DNA from: Stentor roeselii
Taxonomy: Eukaryota; Ciliophora; Heterotrichea; Heterotrichida; Stentoridae
Assembly (NCBI GenBank): GCA_006503475.1
Contig: RSEH01000105.1
Location: forward strand, 1-64,000
Length of the DNA stretch: 64,000 bases
Direction of reading: 5' to 3'
Notes under the pieces: model-generated
Told to the model about the DNA's origin: nothing
Seen by the model: only the letters and a program-made list of their open reading frames with translations
Databases searched by the model: none
In this document: positions 28,762 to 38,560 of the stretch, piece by piece
Numbering within the stretch: the first letter of the stretch is position 1
Layout of the letters: every line of letters begins with the position of its first letter
Translations under genes and position numbers: made by a program

Positions 28762-29880
28762 TTAAATTCTCTTAATTTCATATAAAAGTATGTGTGAGCC
28801 GTCTTTAATCTTCTTAAACGGGTCCTTCAAATCCAAAGAAATCCCAAACTCCTTCTTAAAAACATTCGTGATAATCAATCCATTCCTAACACAAAGTTCA
28901 TCAACCCTATTTTCCTTCTGAAGTCCAAGCCTAGCAGGAAGATCACTATGAATAAGCAGCAATCTTCCTCCCGAGTTCAATTTTTTCGTTTGTTCAAAGC
29001 AAGCCTTTAAAACTTTCTCATCCTCATCAAAATTTCCTTTATCCAGTTCCGAACTAGGACTTCCAGGTATCCAAGGCGGGTTACAAACCAGAACATCACA
29101 AGAAGGAAGACTTATTTTTTCAACCGAGTCATGAACAGCAGTGAAGTCAAGGCCAAGTTTCTGCGCATTAAGATTCGCGCATTTTGCTGCTTGAAAGTTG
29201 CTGTCAACTCCGAAGACTGTCATTCCTCTTTGGGCCAACATCATTCCGAGGACTCCTGTGCCGCAGCCTAAGTCAATAGCGGTTCCTTTGAAAGTACGAC
29301 TTTTGAGGTAGTCTTGAAAGAGGTTGAGGTAGGATTGACTGGTAGGAGCCCAAACTCCGTATAAAGGGAAAATAGTTCCGAGATTTGGAATTTCTATTCC
29401 TTTTTGGAACCACTCATTTGCGGAGACTATTCCTTCCCAGATGTTTAGAGGCATGAATACAGGCTCTGGAGTGCTGATGAAGGTTCTGATAGCAGAAGGG
29501 AGAATTTCTATATCGGGAACTGCTTTTAACATTATTTTGTAGTCAGCTGTGATGAAAAAACCGACTCGAGCTAGAAAGTGAGCGTTGTTGATCTTGAAAC
29601 GACGGAATAAGTGATACATCTGAGAGGTTGTTGAACATTTTGAGAAATCGGGAAGACGTGAATGAAGAGAACGGTTTAAACTACGACCGAGACCTAGGAC
29701 TTTGTAGTAGTTCGAGTCGTGACTGATTATTTCGATTGACTTTTCTTCTTTCATTCGGGTTGATAGGCTTTTGTGACTTATGGAATCGGTTACTTTGTGG
29801 TAAAGGGCGTCGTCTATACCGGATTTGCGGTAGATTGGGAAGATCATCCTGGAAAGACCTATTGGCCCTAGGATGTGCAT
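28762..29880 (-). CDS. class I SAM methyltransferase with NPPW motif
   Basis: A 372-residue protein. The C-terminal half is a methyltransferase domain: motif I AIDLGCGTGVLG (201-212), acidic motif II VDSNF, and NPPWIPG (267-273), the motif of enzymes that methylate amide or exocyclic amine nitrogen (Gln in release factors, adenine, or ribosomal targets). The VWAPTSQSYL block before motif I resembles HemK/PrmA-type small MTases. The N-terminal 170 residues are not recognised but look folded. Target unknown. Two 18-bp direct repeats lie 37 nt upstream of the ATG. Confidence 0.82.
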   Translation of the reverse strand: MHILGPIGLSRMIFPIYRKSGIDDALYHKVTDSISHKSLSTRMKEEKSIEIISHDSNYYKVLGLGRSLNRSLHSRLPDFSKCSTTSQMYHLFRRFKINNAHFLARVGFFITADYKIMLKAVPDIEILPSAIRTFISTPEPVFMPLNIWEGIVSANEWFQKGIEIPNLGTIFPLYGVWAPTSQSYLNLFQDYLKSRTFKGTAIDLGCGTGVLGMMLAQRGMTVFGVDSNFQAAKCANLNAQKLGLDFTAVHDSVEKISLPSCDVLVCNPPWIPGSPSSELDKGNFDEDEKVLKACFEQTKKLNSGGRLLLIHSDLPARLGLQKENRVDELCVRNGLIITNVFKKEFGISLDLKDPFKKIKDGSHILLYEIKRI

Positions 29881-29916
29881 TATTTGGATTTTGGGTTTGG
29901 ATATTAGGGATTTTGT

Positions 29917-29958
29917 GAAATTATGTTGGAAGGTGAAATTGTGTTGGAAGGTGAAATA
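29917..29958. repeat. 18-bp direct repeat, about 2.3 units
   Basis: GAAATTATGTTGGAAGGT, then GAAATTGTGTTGGAAGGT, then GAAATA. The units differ at one base. They sit 37-78 nt upstream of the ATG of the reverse-strand methyltransferase, in its 5' flank. Confidence 0.8.
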
Positions 29959-30356
29959 TATCTATATGGTATTAGATTATTAATTAGAATTGGGTATGCG
30001 GTTAATAGTTAAGAAAGAATTGACTTCTGACTATTTCGATTAAAGTATTGATTGAGGTTATATTGAATTTATTATTTGAATTACTGATTGTGAGTTTGGA
30101 ATTGAAGAATGGATTGCAAGGCTTGAGTAAATTTTAATAGTGATAGATTTGGCTTAAATATTTTTCATGATATTTTCGATGGTATTTTGGGTTTTTTAAT
30201 TTCTGATAAACTATTACTCAAAACTCCAAAAACCAAATCCTGATATACCCAAATAAACATGAAACACCCTAAAATTCACCATCCATATCACCCACATCAC
30301 AAAAAAAAAACCCCAAAACTCCTAAAACCCTCCAACCCCTAACCTCCTAACCCTAC
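29959..30356. other. intergenic; C/A-rich block next to ACAD8 3' end
   Basis: The left part is mixed AT-rich. From about 30215 to 30356 the + strand is strongly C/A-rich, with runs such as ACCCCTAACCTCCTAACCC near 30336-30354. In the ACAD8 sense this is the T/G-rich 3' flank seen elsewhere. A resemblance to heterotrich telomere repeats is noted but the repeats are not regular. Confidence 0.5.
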
Positions 30357-31523
30357 TTAATGAAAAAGATTCTTTGCAAGAGTATGTTTCATGATTTCAT
30401 TAGTTCCTTCAATAATTTTCAAAACCCTAAGTTCCCTAAGAATTCTTTCAACTCCATAATCCACAAGTAGTCCATATCCCCCAAACATCTGTAGACATTC
30501 ATCAGCGATTTCATAAGCAGTATCAGTAGCCCTCATCTTAGCAACGGCAGTGAACATATTTTTTTCCCCAACGTCCTGATCTACAAGTCCCGCGACACTT
30601 CTGACCATCATCCTTGCTTCCGTGAGCCTTGCAAGACAGTCAGCCATGCGAAACCTAAGATGTTGAAAATCATGAAGTTTTTTGCCAAATTGCGACCTTT
30701 CCGCCATGTAATGCGTGGCTTTGTCCATCGCGAGCCAAGCGCCTCCCAAGGCACATGCGGCGACTGTCAGTCTTCCTCCTTCCAGGCCTTTCATTGCGAT
30801 TTTCATGCCACTTCCTAAACTGCCCAGAAGGTTGGATTTGGGGACTTTTACGTTGTCGAATAAAACCATTTGTGTTGGTTGAGTTCGCCAGCCTAGCTTT
30901 TCTTCGTGTTTTCCGAAGGAAAGACCTGTAGTGTTTTTTTCGATTATTATGCAGGATATTTGCTTGGTGTCGGTTTTTAACATCACGAAGAATAAGTCAC
31001 TTGAAGATCCTCCACTTATGAATGCTTTTGAACCGTTTATTATAAAGTAATCACCCTCGGATTTCGCATTTGTTACCATTGCTCCTGCGTCTGAACCACT
31101 TCCTGGCTCGGTTAAACAGTAACTGGAGAGTAAATCGAATTTGCAGAGACTTTCTTGCCATTTGGCCTTTTGTTCAGCATTTCCAAAGGTACTTAACAGT
31201 CCATTGCACATATTGTGAATACTGATATACGAAGCTGTACTCATACACCCTCTCGACAAAGCTTCTAAAATAACAGTCGCTTCCAACTTTCCAAGTCCAG
31301 TTCCTCCAAACTCTTCATCAACATAAATTCCTCCAAATCCAACATTTCCAGCTTTTCTCAAAGTCTCAACCGGAAAAAAGCATTTCTTATCCCATTCTTC
31401 AGCAAAAGGAGCCATTTCCGTGGCAGCAAAGTTGAGTGCAAGTGACTGAATAGCAAGTTGGTCCTCATTCAACCCATAAGTGCCATTTAAAAGACTGAGA
31501 CTTCTGGTAAGTTTGCGAAGCAT
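30357..31523 (-). CDS. ACAD8: isobutyryl-CoA dehydrogenase (ACAD8-like), mitochondrial
   Basis: An FAD-dependent acyl-CoA dehydrogenase of 388 residues, in valine breakdown. Alignment from memory to ACAD8 is good over the whole length: ALSRGCMSTASYISIHNMC, SYCLTEPGSGSDAGAMVT (FAD/substrate), NGSKAFISGG, GLSFGKHEEKLGW, GLEGGRLTVAACALGGAW, QMFGGYGLLVDY and VLKIIEGTNEIM with the Glu and Asn near the active site. The start MLRKLTRSLSLLNGTYG is a plausible mitochondrial presequence. The ATG (31521-31523) is only 1 nt after the TAA of the upstream gene on the same strand. Confidence 0.94.
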   Translation of the reverse strand: MLRKLTRSLSLLNGTYGLNEDQLAIQSLALNFAATEMAPFAEEWDKKCFFPVETLRKAGNVGFGGIYVDEEFGGTGLGKLEATVILEALSRGCMSTASYISIHNMCNGLLSTFGNAEQKAKWQESLCKFDLLSSYCLTEPGSGSDAGAMVTNAKSEGDYFIINGSKAFISGGSSSDLFFVMLKTDTKQISCIIIEKNTTGLSFGKHEEKLGWRTQPTQMVLFDNVKVPKSNLLGSLGSGMKIAMKGLEGGRLTVAACALGGAWLAMDKATHYMAERSQFGKKLHDFQHLRFRMADCLARLTEARMMVRSVAGLVDQDVGEKNMFTAVAKMRATDTAYEIADECLQMFGGYGLLVDYGVERILRELRVLKIIEGTNEIMKHTLAKNLFH

Positions 31524-31524
31524 G

Positions 31525-34500
31525 TTAATTATTATTAATAATTCCAAGATGCTTGTGGTTTCTAACTATCACGCCTTCAATCTTTGTGAGTCCTGAAAAA
31601 GACTTTGAATGAGGTTTATGGACGAAGTTTTTCGGCTTGTTTTTTAAGTATTTTAAATGTCGGAGGTATTTTCGAACTTTTTCTATTTCGAATTTCTTGT
31701 TGTCTAGGTCTGACATCTCTGATAAGTCGGTTATTATTAGTTTGTAGTCTGCTTCTTCTTCGTTTGAGTCTAGACCTTGCATGTCGTAAAAACGCTTTTT
31801 AAGCATTCGGTACTCAAGATTCAAAAGATCTAGCCCTTCTTCATAATCATTAATTCCATGTTCATGTAATAATTCAGGTTTCAGCTCTCTAATAAGATCC
31901 TGTTGCACCTGAGAAGAAAACAAAAACCTTTTAATATATTTCGGGCTACACCAAGTCATAGATTCCAATTCTTCATCAATTTCTCTTTGATTCTCCGAAT
32001 AAATATACGGATAAACAGAAAAATCCACATCTTCCAATTCATTTTCCACAACTCTTAAAGGTTTCCCCGACTTCTGAGAAGCAAAACTTCCTCTAGAACT
32101 AGAAATTTTTTCATTATTTCCATTCAAAGCATTATTATCAGAAAGAAACTTGATCAAATTCGCTTTTTTATAGTCAGGTCTAATCGAAAAAGAAATCTGT
32201 CCTTGATTATCCTCACTTTCAGATTCAACTGCCTCATAATTCGACGAGTCTTCCTCAGACTTGCTAGAATCCTCTCTAATAGACCTAGAGTCTTCAATTT
32301 CTGAGACAGGCCTGCTTCTAATGCGATTATTGATAATTGTATTCATTTTCTTCGTCAAAGCTTTTTTATGAATGAGTTCTTTGCTCTTGATGATATCGAT
32401 TAAGTCTTTTTTAACACCTTCACTAAAAATGCTGGTTTTTAAGTTTTCTATGATTTTTCCTGGATCTACTTTTTTGTTTTTTTTTGAAGGCTTCATCACG
32501 ACACTAAGCTCGATTTTCATTCTTCTTCTTATGAACTTTGATTTGCGATGTGATAGTTTTTTTAAGAAAGATAATCTTTTTGGGTTGCCACGTTCGGAAC
32601 CGGCTTTGTCTAGTTCTTGTGCGATTGAGTCGATGTTTTCTTTTAAACTCACGTAGGCTATTGTTAGTAAACTGATTATTGATTGTGAATAGTTGTGGAT
32701 GAAACGGTCGATGCTGTTTAAGTATTGAAAAGGCTCTTCTAAATTGGACTTTTTGTCTTCTCCTGAAGTTTTTCGTCGCTTTTCTCTGCGTTTTGGAACT
32801 TGTAGAAGATTCTCTTGTGATTGGATCATTGAACTTGTTCTTCGGTACTTTGTGGTTTTCTTTTTTTCTTTTGTGGATCGGGTTTTAACCTGTGGCTTTT
32901 TGGTGAGTTCGATTTCACTTATTCTGGAGCTTTCCCTTGGAATTATTGCTTTACTCTCCCTGATTTTTTTTTCATTTTTATCATTTTTTTCATTTTTATC
33001 ATTTTTTTCATTCTTTTCATTTTTCTCATTTTTTTCATTCTTATCATTTCTTTCATTCTTATCATTTCTTTCATTTTTCTCAATTTTTTCATGTTTATCT
33101 TTTTTTTCATTCTTATCATTCTTATCATTTCTTTCAATATTCTCATTTTTCTCAACTTTTATAATTTTTTCAGTGTTTTCATTCTTCAAATTATTCTGTT
33201 TTTCTTTATCAAACGGTAAAACCCCATGATTTTTTTCAGAAGCCTTTTCAAATTCTTTAAAATCAACTTGTTTTCCTATTTCAGAGCTATATCTTGCTTG
33301 AAAGTCTTGAAAAACGTCATCTTTTTCTTCCTGCCAGGTTGCATTTCTATTTTTTTTCATATTTCTGACACTACTTTTATAGTTTTTGATATTTGACTGC
33401 CTCTTCAGAGTTTTTTCTTCGAATTGATTTTGAGGCAGAGGTTCATGGCTTCTATCTGTGGAAAGCACTTCATGTCTATAAGAAGCTTCTTTTATTGGAG
33501 CAAGGTTCAAGATTTGACTATATTCAAAAGTCCTTTGCTGCAAAATCGACTCAACTCGATCCAAAGGAAGACTGGTTTGAATGAAGTTCGACCCTGACGA
33601 GCTTTCAGAGATGCTTTGGTAAAGAGGACTCACTAACTGAATTTTTGAATTTTCAAGATGTTCTTGGCTTACTTTTATTGCTGGATTTTTTACTAGTTTA
33701 CTTGAAAATGATGCAAATTTTCTGGATTTTGATATCTTAGGAAGAGATTCTGTTGAACGGGTTTGACTTGGTAAAGACCTGTCTTTGAAGTGAAAGTTGG
33801 AGTTTATTGGTAAGATCTGTGATGGGTATAAAGGACTTTTTGGATCTAGTGAGGATTCTGTATTAGAAGAAATCGCTGTCAAGGCATCGTTCTTGTCGGT
33901 TTGGATTACTTTACCTCCTTGAAACCCCTTCAAATAGTCTTTAATATTATCTTCATCGTCCAAGTCTCCTATCTTATCAACAAAAGACTGACTACTTCCT
34001 TCATTTTTCCTAAAACCTTCACTTTTCTTAATTTTTCCATCAGATCCTTTTCTTAAATGTTCAGGTTTTTTAGGCACTTCTAAAAAATTCCTGTTTTTTC
34101 TTCCATCTTCAATACACCCCTTCTCAATTTCCTTCTTTTTCCTTTCTCTACTCGAAACCTTCATCTCACCCTCTTCAAGTTGTTTCCCTTTCTCATCAAA
34201 TCCACCATTCTCAGTCTTCACTTCAGGAATTTCAAGTCTTACATGTTCATTCAAATCATTAGAAGCAAAGTCAAAACTTCCTTTATAACTGTGGAAGTTT
34301 CCTCCACTTTCATTACTTCGAGTGCTTAAACTGAAGACATTTGCACGGTGGACCATTTTTGACTTCTCAGTTTCGTAAACATGTCCTGCTTCGATGTGCC
34401 CGGCGTTTGGAGTTTGACCTGAATAGATGTGAGGCGTTAAAAGAGAGAAACCTGGACGGGGCGTTAATAAAGGCAGCCAAGGCGACTCTGGGCAATATTC

Positions 34501-34671
34501 TGGGTATTTCGGAGATGTGTGGAATTCTGAAAGAGATTTCACTCGATATGGTTTCATTACTTTTAGAGGACAAGGAAGAGGTTTTAAGGGTTTTGATAGT
34601 TTTTCGGGTTGTCGCCAGCCTTGAAGTTCTTGGAATGATTTGGCTTCGTAGTTTTTTCGATGTGGAATCAT
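31525..34671 (-). CDS. large low-complexity charged protein, 1048 aa
   Basis: A single uninterrupted frame. The N-terminal 110 residues contain Pro-rich motifs (CPESPWLPLLTPRPGF). The middle is Ser/Lys/Glu-rich and probably disordered. Residues about 497-570 are an imperfect K-N-E/D repeat (units such as KNEKNDKNEK). From about 655 on there are helical segments (SIDRFIHNYSQSIISLLTIAYVSLKENI) and a folded-looking C-terminal part (850-1030). No known domain. All Trp codons are TGG, which argues against TGA recoding. Its stop is one base before the ACAD8 ATG. Confidence 0.82.
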   Translation of the reverse strand: MIPHRKNYEAKSFQELQGWRQPEKLSKPLKPLPCPLKVMKPYRVKSLSEFHTSPKYPEYCPESPWLPLLTPRPGFSLLTPHIYSGQTPNAGHIEAGHVYETEKSKMVHRANVFSLSTRSNESGGNFHSYKGSFDFASNDLNEHVRLEIPEVKTENGGFDEKGKQLEEGEMKVSSRERKKKEIEKGCIEDGRKNRNFLEVPKKPEHLRKGSDGKIKKSEGFRKNEGSSQSFVDKIGDLDDEDNIKDYLKGFQGGKVIQTDKNDALTAISSNTESSLDPKSPLYPSQILPINSNFHFKDRSLPSQTRSTESLPKISKSRKFASFSSKLVKNPAIKVSQEHLENSKIQLVSPLYQSISESSSGSNFIQTSLPLDRVESILQQRTFEYSQILNLAPIKEASYRHEVLSTDRSHEPLPQNQFEEKTLKRQSNIKNYKSSVRNMKKNRNATWQEEKDDVFQDFQARYSSEIGKQVDFKEFEKASEKNHGVLPFDKEKQNNLKNENTEKIIKVEKNENIERNDKNDKNEKKDKHEKIEKNERNDKNERNDKNEKNEKNEKNEKNDKNEKNDKNEKKIRESKAIIPRESSRISEIELTKKPQVKTRSTKEKKKTTKYRRTSSMIQSQENLLQVPKRREKRRKTSGEDKKSNLEEPFQYLNSIDRFIHNYSQSIISLLTIAYVSLKENIDSIAQELDKAGSERGNPKRLSFLKKLSHRKSKFIRRRMKIELSVVMKPSKKNKKVDPGKIIENLKTSIFSEGVKKDLIDIIKSKELIHKKALTKKMNTIINNRIRSRPVSEIEDSRSIREDSSKSEEDSSNYEAVESESEDNQGQISFSIRPDYKKANLIKFLSDNNALNGNNEKISSSRGSFASQKSGKPLRVVENELEDVDFSVYPYIYSENQREIDEELESMTWCSPKYIKRFLFSSQVQQDLIRELKPELLHEHGINDYEEGLDLLNLEYRMLKKRFYDMQGLDSNEEEADYKLIITDLSEMSDLDNKKFEIEKVRKYLRHLKYLKNKPKNFVHKPHSKSFSGLTKIEGVIVRNHKHLGIINNN
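32955..33180 (-). repeat. coding K-N-E/D microsatellite-like tract
   Basis: A purine-rich (reverse strand) stretch of ATGA/AAATGA-type units encodes imperfect KNEKNDKNEK repeats inside the 1048-residue gene. It is the reason why long spurious frames appear on the + strand (TTTTTCATT repeats). Confidence 0.85.
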
Positions 34672-34856
34672 TTTTATAGGAAGTTGGTTAAAGTTTGAGG
34701 GTTTTTTGGAGGTTTTAAGGGATAATTTTGAATTATTTTAAGAGTTTTTTTATTGAAATAACTGGAATTGTTTTAAGGTTTTGATAAAAGATTTGGAATT
34801 TAACTTTTTAGATGAAATTGTTTGGTTTACGTTAATAATTGAAGAAAATCATTAAT

Positions 34857-37826
34857 TTAAATATATTTAAGTAACTTTTCAATCTTATACTTTTGGGAAC
34901 TTTGAAGTAATTCATAAACCAGCTCTAGTGGCTTTTCCTCAAGAACTAATTCTAAAATCTTTCTTATCTTTGGAAGAGTTGTTGAAGAGCAAAGATCGGA
35001 AAATGAAATATGAACAAAAAAGACGATGATTTTATCACTTTTCACTAAAATTTGAAGATGGTTTACTACCATGTCAGCGAATAAATCATGAACTTCTTGA
35101 GCGTATCGTTGATGAGTAGTGACTGGTAAGAAGCTAGCCCACCAAGGTACAATAATATTTCCATTCAAACATTCAAATTTAAACTTGATAATAAACCCAA
35201 TAGTCACAACAGTCAAATCTCTAATTTTCTTATCCTTCAAGTTTTTCGAGTCCTTAACCGAATTAAGCAAATTTTCCAAAGACCCAAGCAAGACAGCAGC
35301 AATTTTAACAAACACAGCCGGATGAATAAATTCAGAAATAGCCCAAAATCCCTGCAAGCTATTTTTTTTTACACAATGATCAGCATGATTCAAGTAAAAC
35401 ACGAATATTTTAGTAATTTCTTCAACTCTTTCATTTAAAAGCATTCTTCCAACACATTTTAAGATAGTTTTAATCAAGATCAATGCAAAAACAACATCAT
35501 CCAAATCAGCATTAGGGCCAAGTGGGGCTAAAATATTTGCATAAATGATTTCAATGATGCAAGAACCAGCCTGGCCATTTGACAAAGCTTCAAAAATAAG
35601 CTGCGCGGCTTGTTCAAGGTCTTCAGTCTTCCTGCCCTTTAGCTTCGCAAGACTTTTCCAAGTGACTTGCCCCATGAACTTCATTTCTTCATTAGTTAGG
35701 AACTCGTAACCTGGCGCTGCGATTATGTGACTCGCGCTCTTCAACATTTCTGATAAACATTCTACTTCTTCTTCTTTTTCGCAGAGGCTCCAGATTTCTT
35801 TCAAAAAACCTCGAGCGAATATTACTAGGATTGAGAAGAAGTCCTGGTTACCACTTTCTTTTATTACGTCAACTAGAGCACTTGCTATGTGGACTACCAG
35901 GATTTTTAAGGTTTCGGTTAAATCGGCTTTCATTAAATAGAGAACGAGCTCTGAAGTTTTTTCTATATATTGTAAAAACCCTCCTCTAGTTGAATCAATA
36001 AGTGAAAGAATGACTTCCAAATACTCTTCAAGTTGGTTGATCATCATTTTCGAAACACTTTGGATAAGTTCTGGCATAACGAAAGGTAAAAACATGGTGA
36101 AGCTTGATTTTAGATACTTACTGAGACTAATCAAACTCTTGAAGCAGCACGATTGGATAGTTTTATCATTCGAGCTCTGAAAAAATTGAATAATTTGAAT
36201 GTATTCAGGAGCAACATTAAGGAAATCAGCCCTAGGAATGATTTTCCTTAACATCAAAAGTGTCTCGAAAGCCTTGACCTTCACATTATTCACGGATTCT
36301 TTAATCAAACTATTCAAAACTGTGAAAATTTCTGGAAAAAAGTTAGAAATATTTTCCTTATTAATCAAAAATGCCAAGTTCAATACTTCTAAAGCTTCAA
36401 AAGTGCAGAACTTGTGAGTCAAGCAAGGAATAATCAGCGGAAGTAGGTCAGGTGAGTACTTAATAGAAACCTCAGAATCATTAATCTTCAAAAAATTCTG
36501 ACAAGTTTTCAATGCAATTAACCTGACCAAATCATTAGAATCACTGAGACATCTGAACAAAATAGGAAGTGCAGAATGATGTAAACGATTCTGAAACTCT
36601 TTATCATTAACCTTCACCAATTTTTTCACAATTTTGCAAGAAGCCCACCTAAGTGTGAAACATTCATGCAATACAAAAGTATGAACAGCATTAATAACAT
36701 CCACAATTTTTTCAGTTCCATAAACAAATCCAGCAGTTTGAGCAAGAATAACCAAAGCAGCGAAATAAGCATTTTCATTTCTTTGTTCATACAAAACATT
36801 CTCAGCGAGTTTCAAAAAATAGTCAACAACGCTTTCTCCAATGATTTCAATCATTTTCTTAATGAAAGTGATGAGATGTTTCTGAAGACTCGTCGCAGTT
36901 TCTTCATGCAATTCGATATTCCCCTGGGTAAGTACTTCAAAAATCCTTTCACAAGTCCCAGCAAGGATATTTTTTTTGTTAAAAACGAGGCTCATGTGTT
37001 TTTCAATGAGAATTATGATGAACTCGAGCAAGTTCACCTTCAGGTTCTGACTCGTCACTTTTCCAGTCAAAGACTCGACAAAAGAATAACAAAGGTTCAA
37101 ATCAGTCCGAAAGTAAAAAGGCTCCGTTTCAGCAAGTTCAATCAAACTTTTAACGCAAGGCTCTCCATGCTCTAAACAGTTTATACACAAAAACTGGACT
37201 GAATTCAGCAAAGGTTTTAAAATTTCGCTGTAGTTTAACGTCTCTGAAGTGTTTATCACTGAGATAAACACAGTGAAAGACTGAATCGTAGCTCTTCGAA
37301 GATCTGAATAAGGACTTTCAATCGTTTTCATAAAGATTTTAATCAATTTTTCTTTTAGTTTCGAAAAAGTCTCTGCGAAATAAGGAACGATTTCTGAAAG
37401 GATCAGAAAACCACTAAATTTCTGGAACAGGTTTCGAGATTTCAGTGATTTCAGAAGAAAAGTTAAGAAATTTGACCACTTTTCTCCGGTTTCTGATTGG
37501 ATGATGAAGATCGCCAGGTCTGATATCACGTAACTTGCGTTTCTTGCGATGATGAAGGATGAGATCGAAGAAAAGATATTCAAAAGTAGAGACTTTAGGG
37601 TGGTCTTTGATTGGATGTCCAGGTGTGGCCAGGACTGAGATAAAGACTGACGGAGGATTACACAGCTGAGAAGCTTAAGGTTGTCTTGCTGGGCTGATTG
37701 AAATGTGAAGATTAAAGACTGGTAAAAATCGAAAGGGTTTTTGCTTTTTAATTGGTCGAGTTGGCATTCTGATGACTCTCTGGAAGATTTATCCTGGCTT
37801 AGTAAGTTATTTAGTAAACCCTCCAT
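34857..37826 (-). CDS. importin-beta family nuclear transport receptor (IPO5-like)
   Basis: A 989-residue all-helical HEAT-repeat protein. The N terminus (MEGLLNNLLSQDKSSRESSECQLDQLKSK then FQSAQQDNLKLLSCVILRQSL) matches the importin-N pattern of karyopherins that bind Ran-GTP. Repeats follow throughout, for example YSDLRRATIQSFTVF, RLIALKTCQNFLKI and CVKKNSLQGFWAISEF. Size and the latter blocks resemble importin-5/Kap121 or importin-4. It should carry ribosomal proteins, histones or other cargo into the nucleus. Single frame, stop TAA, no intron needed. The exact orthologue is uncertain. Confidence 0.85.
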   Translation of the reverse strand: MEGLLNNLLSQDKSSRESSECQLDQLKSKNPFDFYQSLIFTFQSAQQDNLKLLSCVILRQSLSQSWPHLDIQSKTTLKSLLLNIFSSISSFIIARNASYVISDLAIFIIQSETGEKWSNFLTFLLKSLKSRNLFQKFSGFLILSEIVPYFAETFSKLKEKLIKIFMKTIESPYSDLRRATIQSFTVFISVINTSETLNYSEILKPLLNSVQFLCINCLEHGEPCVKSLIELAETEPFYFRTDLNLCYSFVESLTGKVTSQNLKVNLLEFIIILIEKHMSLVFNKKNILAGTCERIFEVLTQGNIELHEETATSLQKHLITFIKKMIEIIGESVVDYFLKLAENVLYEQRNENAYFAALVILAQTAGFVYGTEKIVDVINAVHTFVLHECFTLRWASCKIVKKLVKVNDKEFQNRLHHSALPILFRCLSDSNDLVRLIALKTCQNFLKINDSEVSIKYSPDLLPLIIPCLTHKFCTFEALEVLNLAFLINKENISNFFPEIFTVLNSLIKESVNNVKVKAFETLLMLRKIIPRADFLNVAPEYIQIIQFFQSSNDKTIQSCCFKSLISLSKYLKSSFTMFLPFVMPELIQSVSKMMINQLEEYLEVILSLIDSTRGGFLQYIEKTSELVLYLMKADLTETLKILVVHIASALVDVIKESGNQDFFSILVIFARGFLKEIWSLCEKEEEVECLSEMLKSASHIIAAPGYEFLTNEEMKFMGQVTWKSLAKLKGRKTEDLEQAAQLIFEALSNGQAGSCIIEIIYANILAPLGPNADLDDVVFALILIKTILKCVGRMLLNERVEEITKIFVFYLNHADHCVKKNSLQGFWAISEFIHPAVFVKIAAVLLGSLENLLNSVKDSKNLKDKKIRDLTVVTIGFIIKFKFECLNGNIIVPWWASFLPVTTHQRYAQEVHDLFADMVVNHLQILVKSDKIIVFFVHISFSDLCSSTTLPKIRKILELVLEEKPLELVYELLQSSQKYKIEKLLKYI

Positions 37827-38017
37827 TTGATATAACTATTAATATTTCTAATGATGCTTTACACATTTTTAGTTAATTATCGGTGGGGTATTTGAAAGAT
37901 TTAATTCATTATTATTAAGACGCAGACAATATTGATGATAGTTAGTTTGTCGATTTTTTCATATTTCAATAGTTAAATATCACTTCAATCCATGCCTTTG
38001 GTGAAATGGTGATTATA

Positions 38018-38560
38018 ATGAAAATAATTCTCCTCCTCGGCCTGGTAGTTTTATCTCAAAGTCGTCTAATGTTCGGCGGACACTGGAAAAGTTTCTCAAA
38101 CAAATTAGCACCTTCAAAGCTCGATGTGTTTTCCGGTTTATTAGCCGGAATGGCTGTAGACTCTCCAGCCTTGACCTTAAGTCCATGTTTGCAAGACTTG
38201 GAAAAGATTTCATCAGAGTTGACGGCAATAGTGGCGTCAATTGAAAGCCCGAGTTTCACAAGTGTCTTCAAAATACTGAGACAATTAGAGCTGGTTCTGA
38301 GAGACTTGCCAAGGACTATTCAAGATTGTATGAAAGAACTAAACCCGAGCACTGTTCGACTTGCCTCAGCCCTTGAAGCCATCAGATACCCGAAGTCAGC
38401 TGTTTATCTGGAACACTCGTCGTTGAAGATTAATGGAGTTGAAGTTTTTGAAGATATCTTTATGATCCAAAATCACTTGAATCAACAGAAATGGTTTGAT
38501 GCAGGGTTCGTTATTGGAAATGTTCTTGCCAAGTTAGCTGCTGCTTCAGAAAATAAATAG
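38018..38560 (+). CDS. predicted secreted protein, 180 aa
   Basis: The start at ATG 38018 gives a classical signal peptide (MKIILLLGLVVLSQS, cleavage probably after SQS or SRL); an in-frame ATG at 38006 would add MVII. The mature part is helical with two cysteines (SPCLQDLEKI and IQDCMKELNP) that could pair, and repeated L-x-x-I patterns. No domain recognised. Low-charge, Ala/Leu-rich C terminus without a membrane anchor. It is divergent from the importin gene, 191 nt apart. Stop TAG. Confidence 0.78.
   Translation: MKIILLLGLVVLSQSRLMFGGHWKSFSNKLAPSKLDVFSGLLAGMAVDSPALTLSPCLQDLEKISSELTAIVASIESPSFTSVFKILRQLELVLRDLPRTIQDCMKELNPSTVRLASALEAIRYPKSAVYLEHSSLKINGVEVFEDIFMIQNHLNQQKWFDAGFVIGNVLAKLAAASENK

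Noticed and set aside
30330-30356. Telomere-like C/A repeats next to ACAD8
   Set aside because: The units are irregular, only a few bases long, and the block fits the general T/G-rich 3' flank of genes on the other strand.
32744-33229. Forward frame of 161 codons rich in Phe and Ser
   Set aside because: It is the complement of the K-N-E/D repeat in the reverse gene and has no independent support.
31521-34671. Fusion of the 1048-residue protein with ACAD8
   Set aside because: The frames differ, no GT..AG tiny intron lies at the junction, and ACAD8 has its own presequence right after its ATG.
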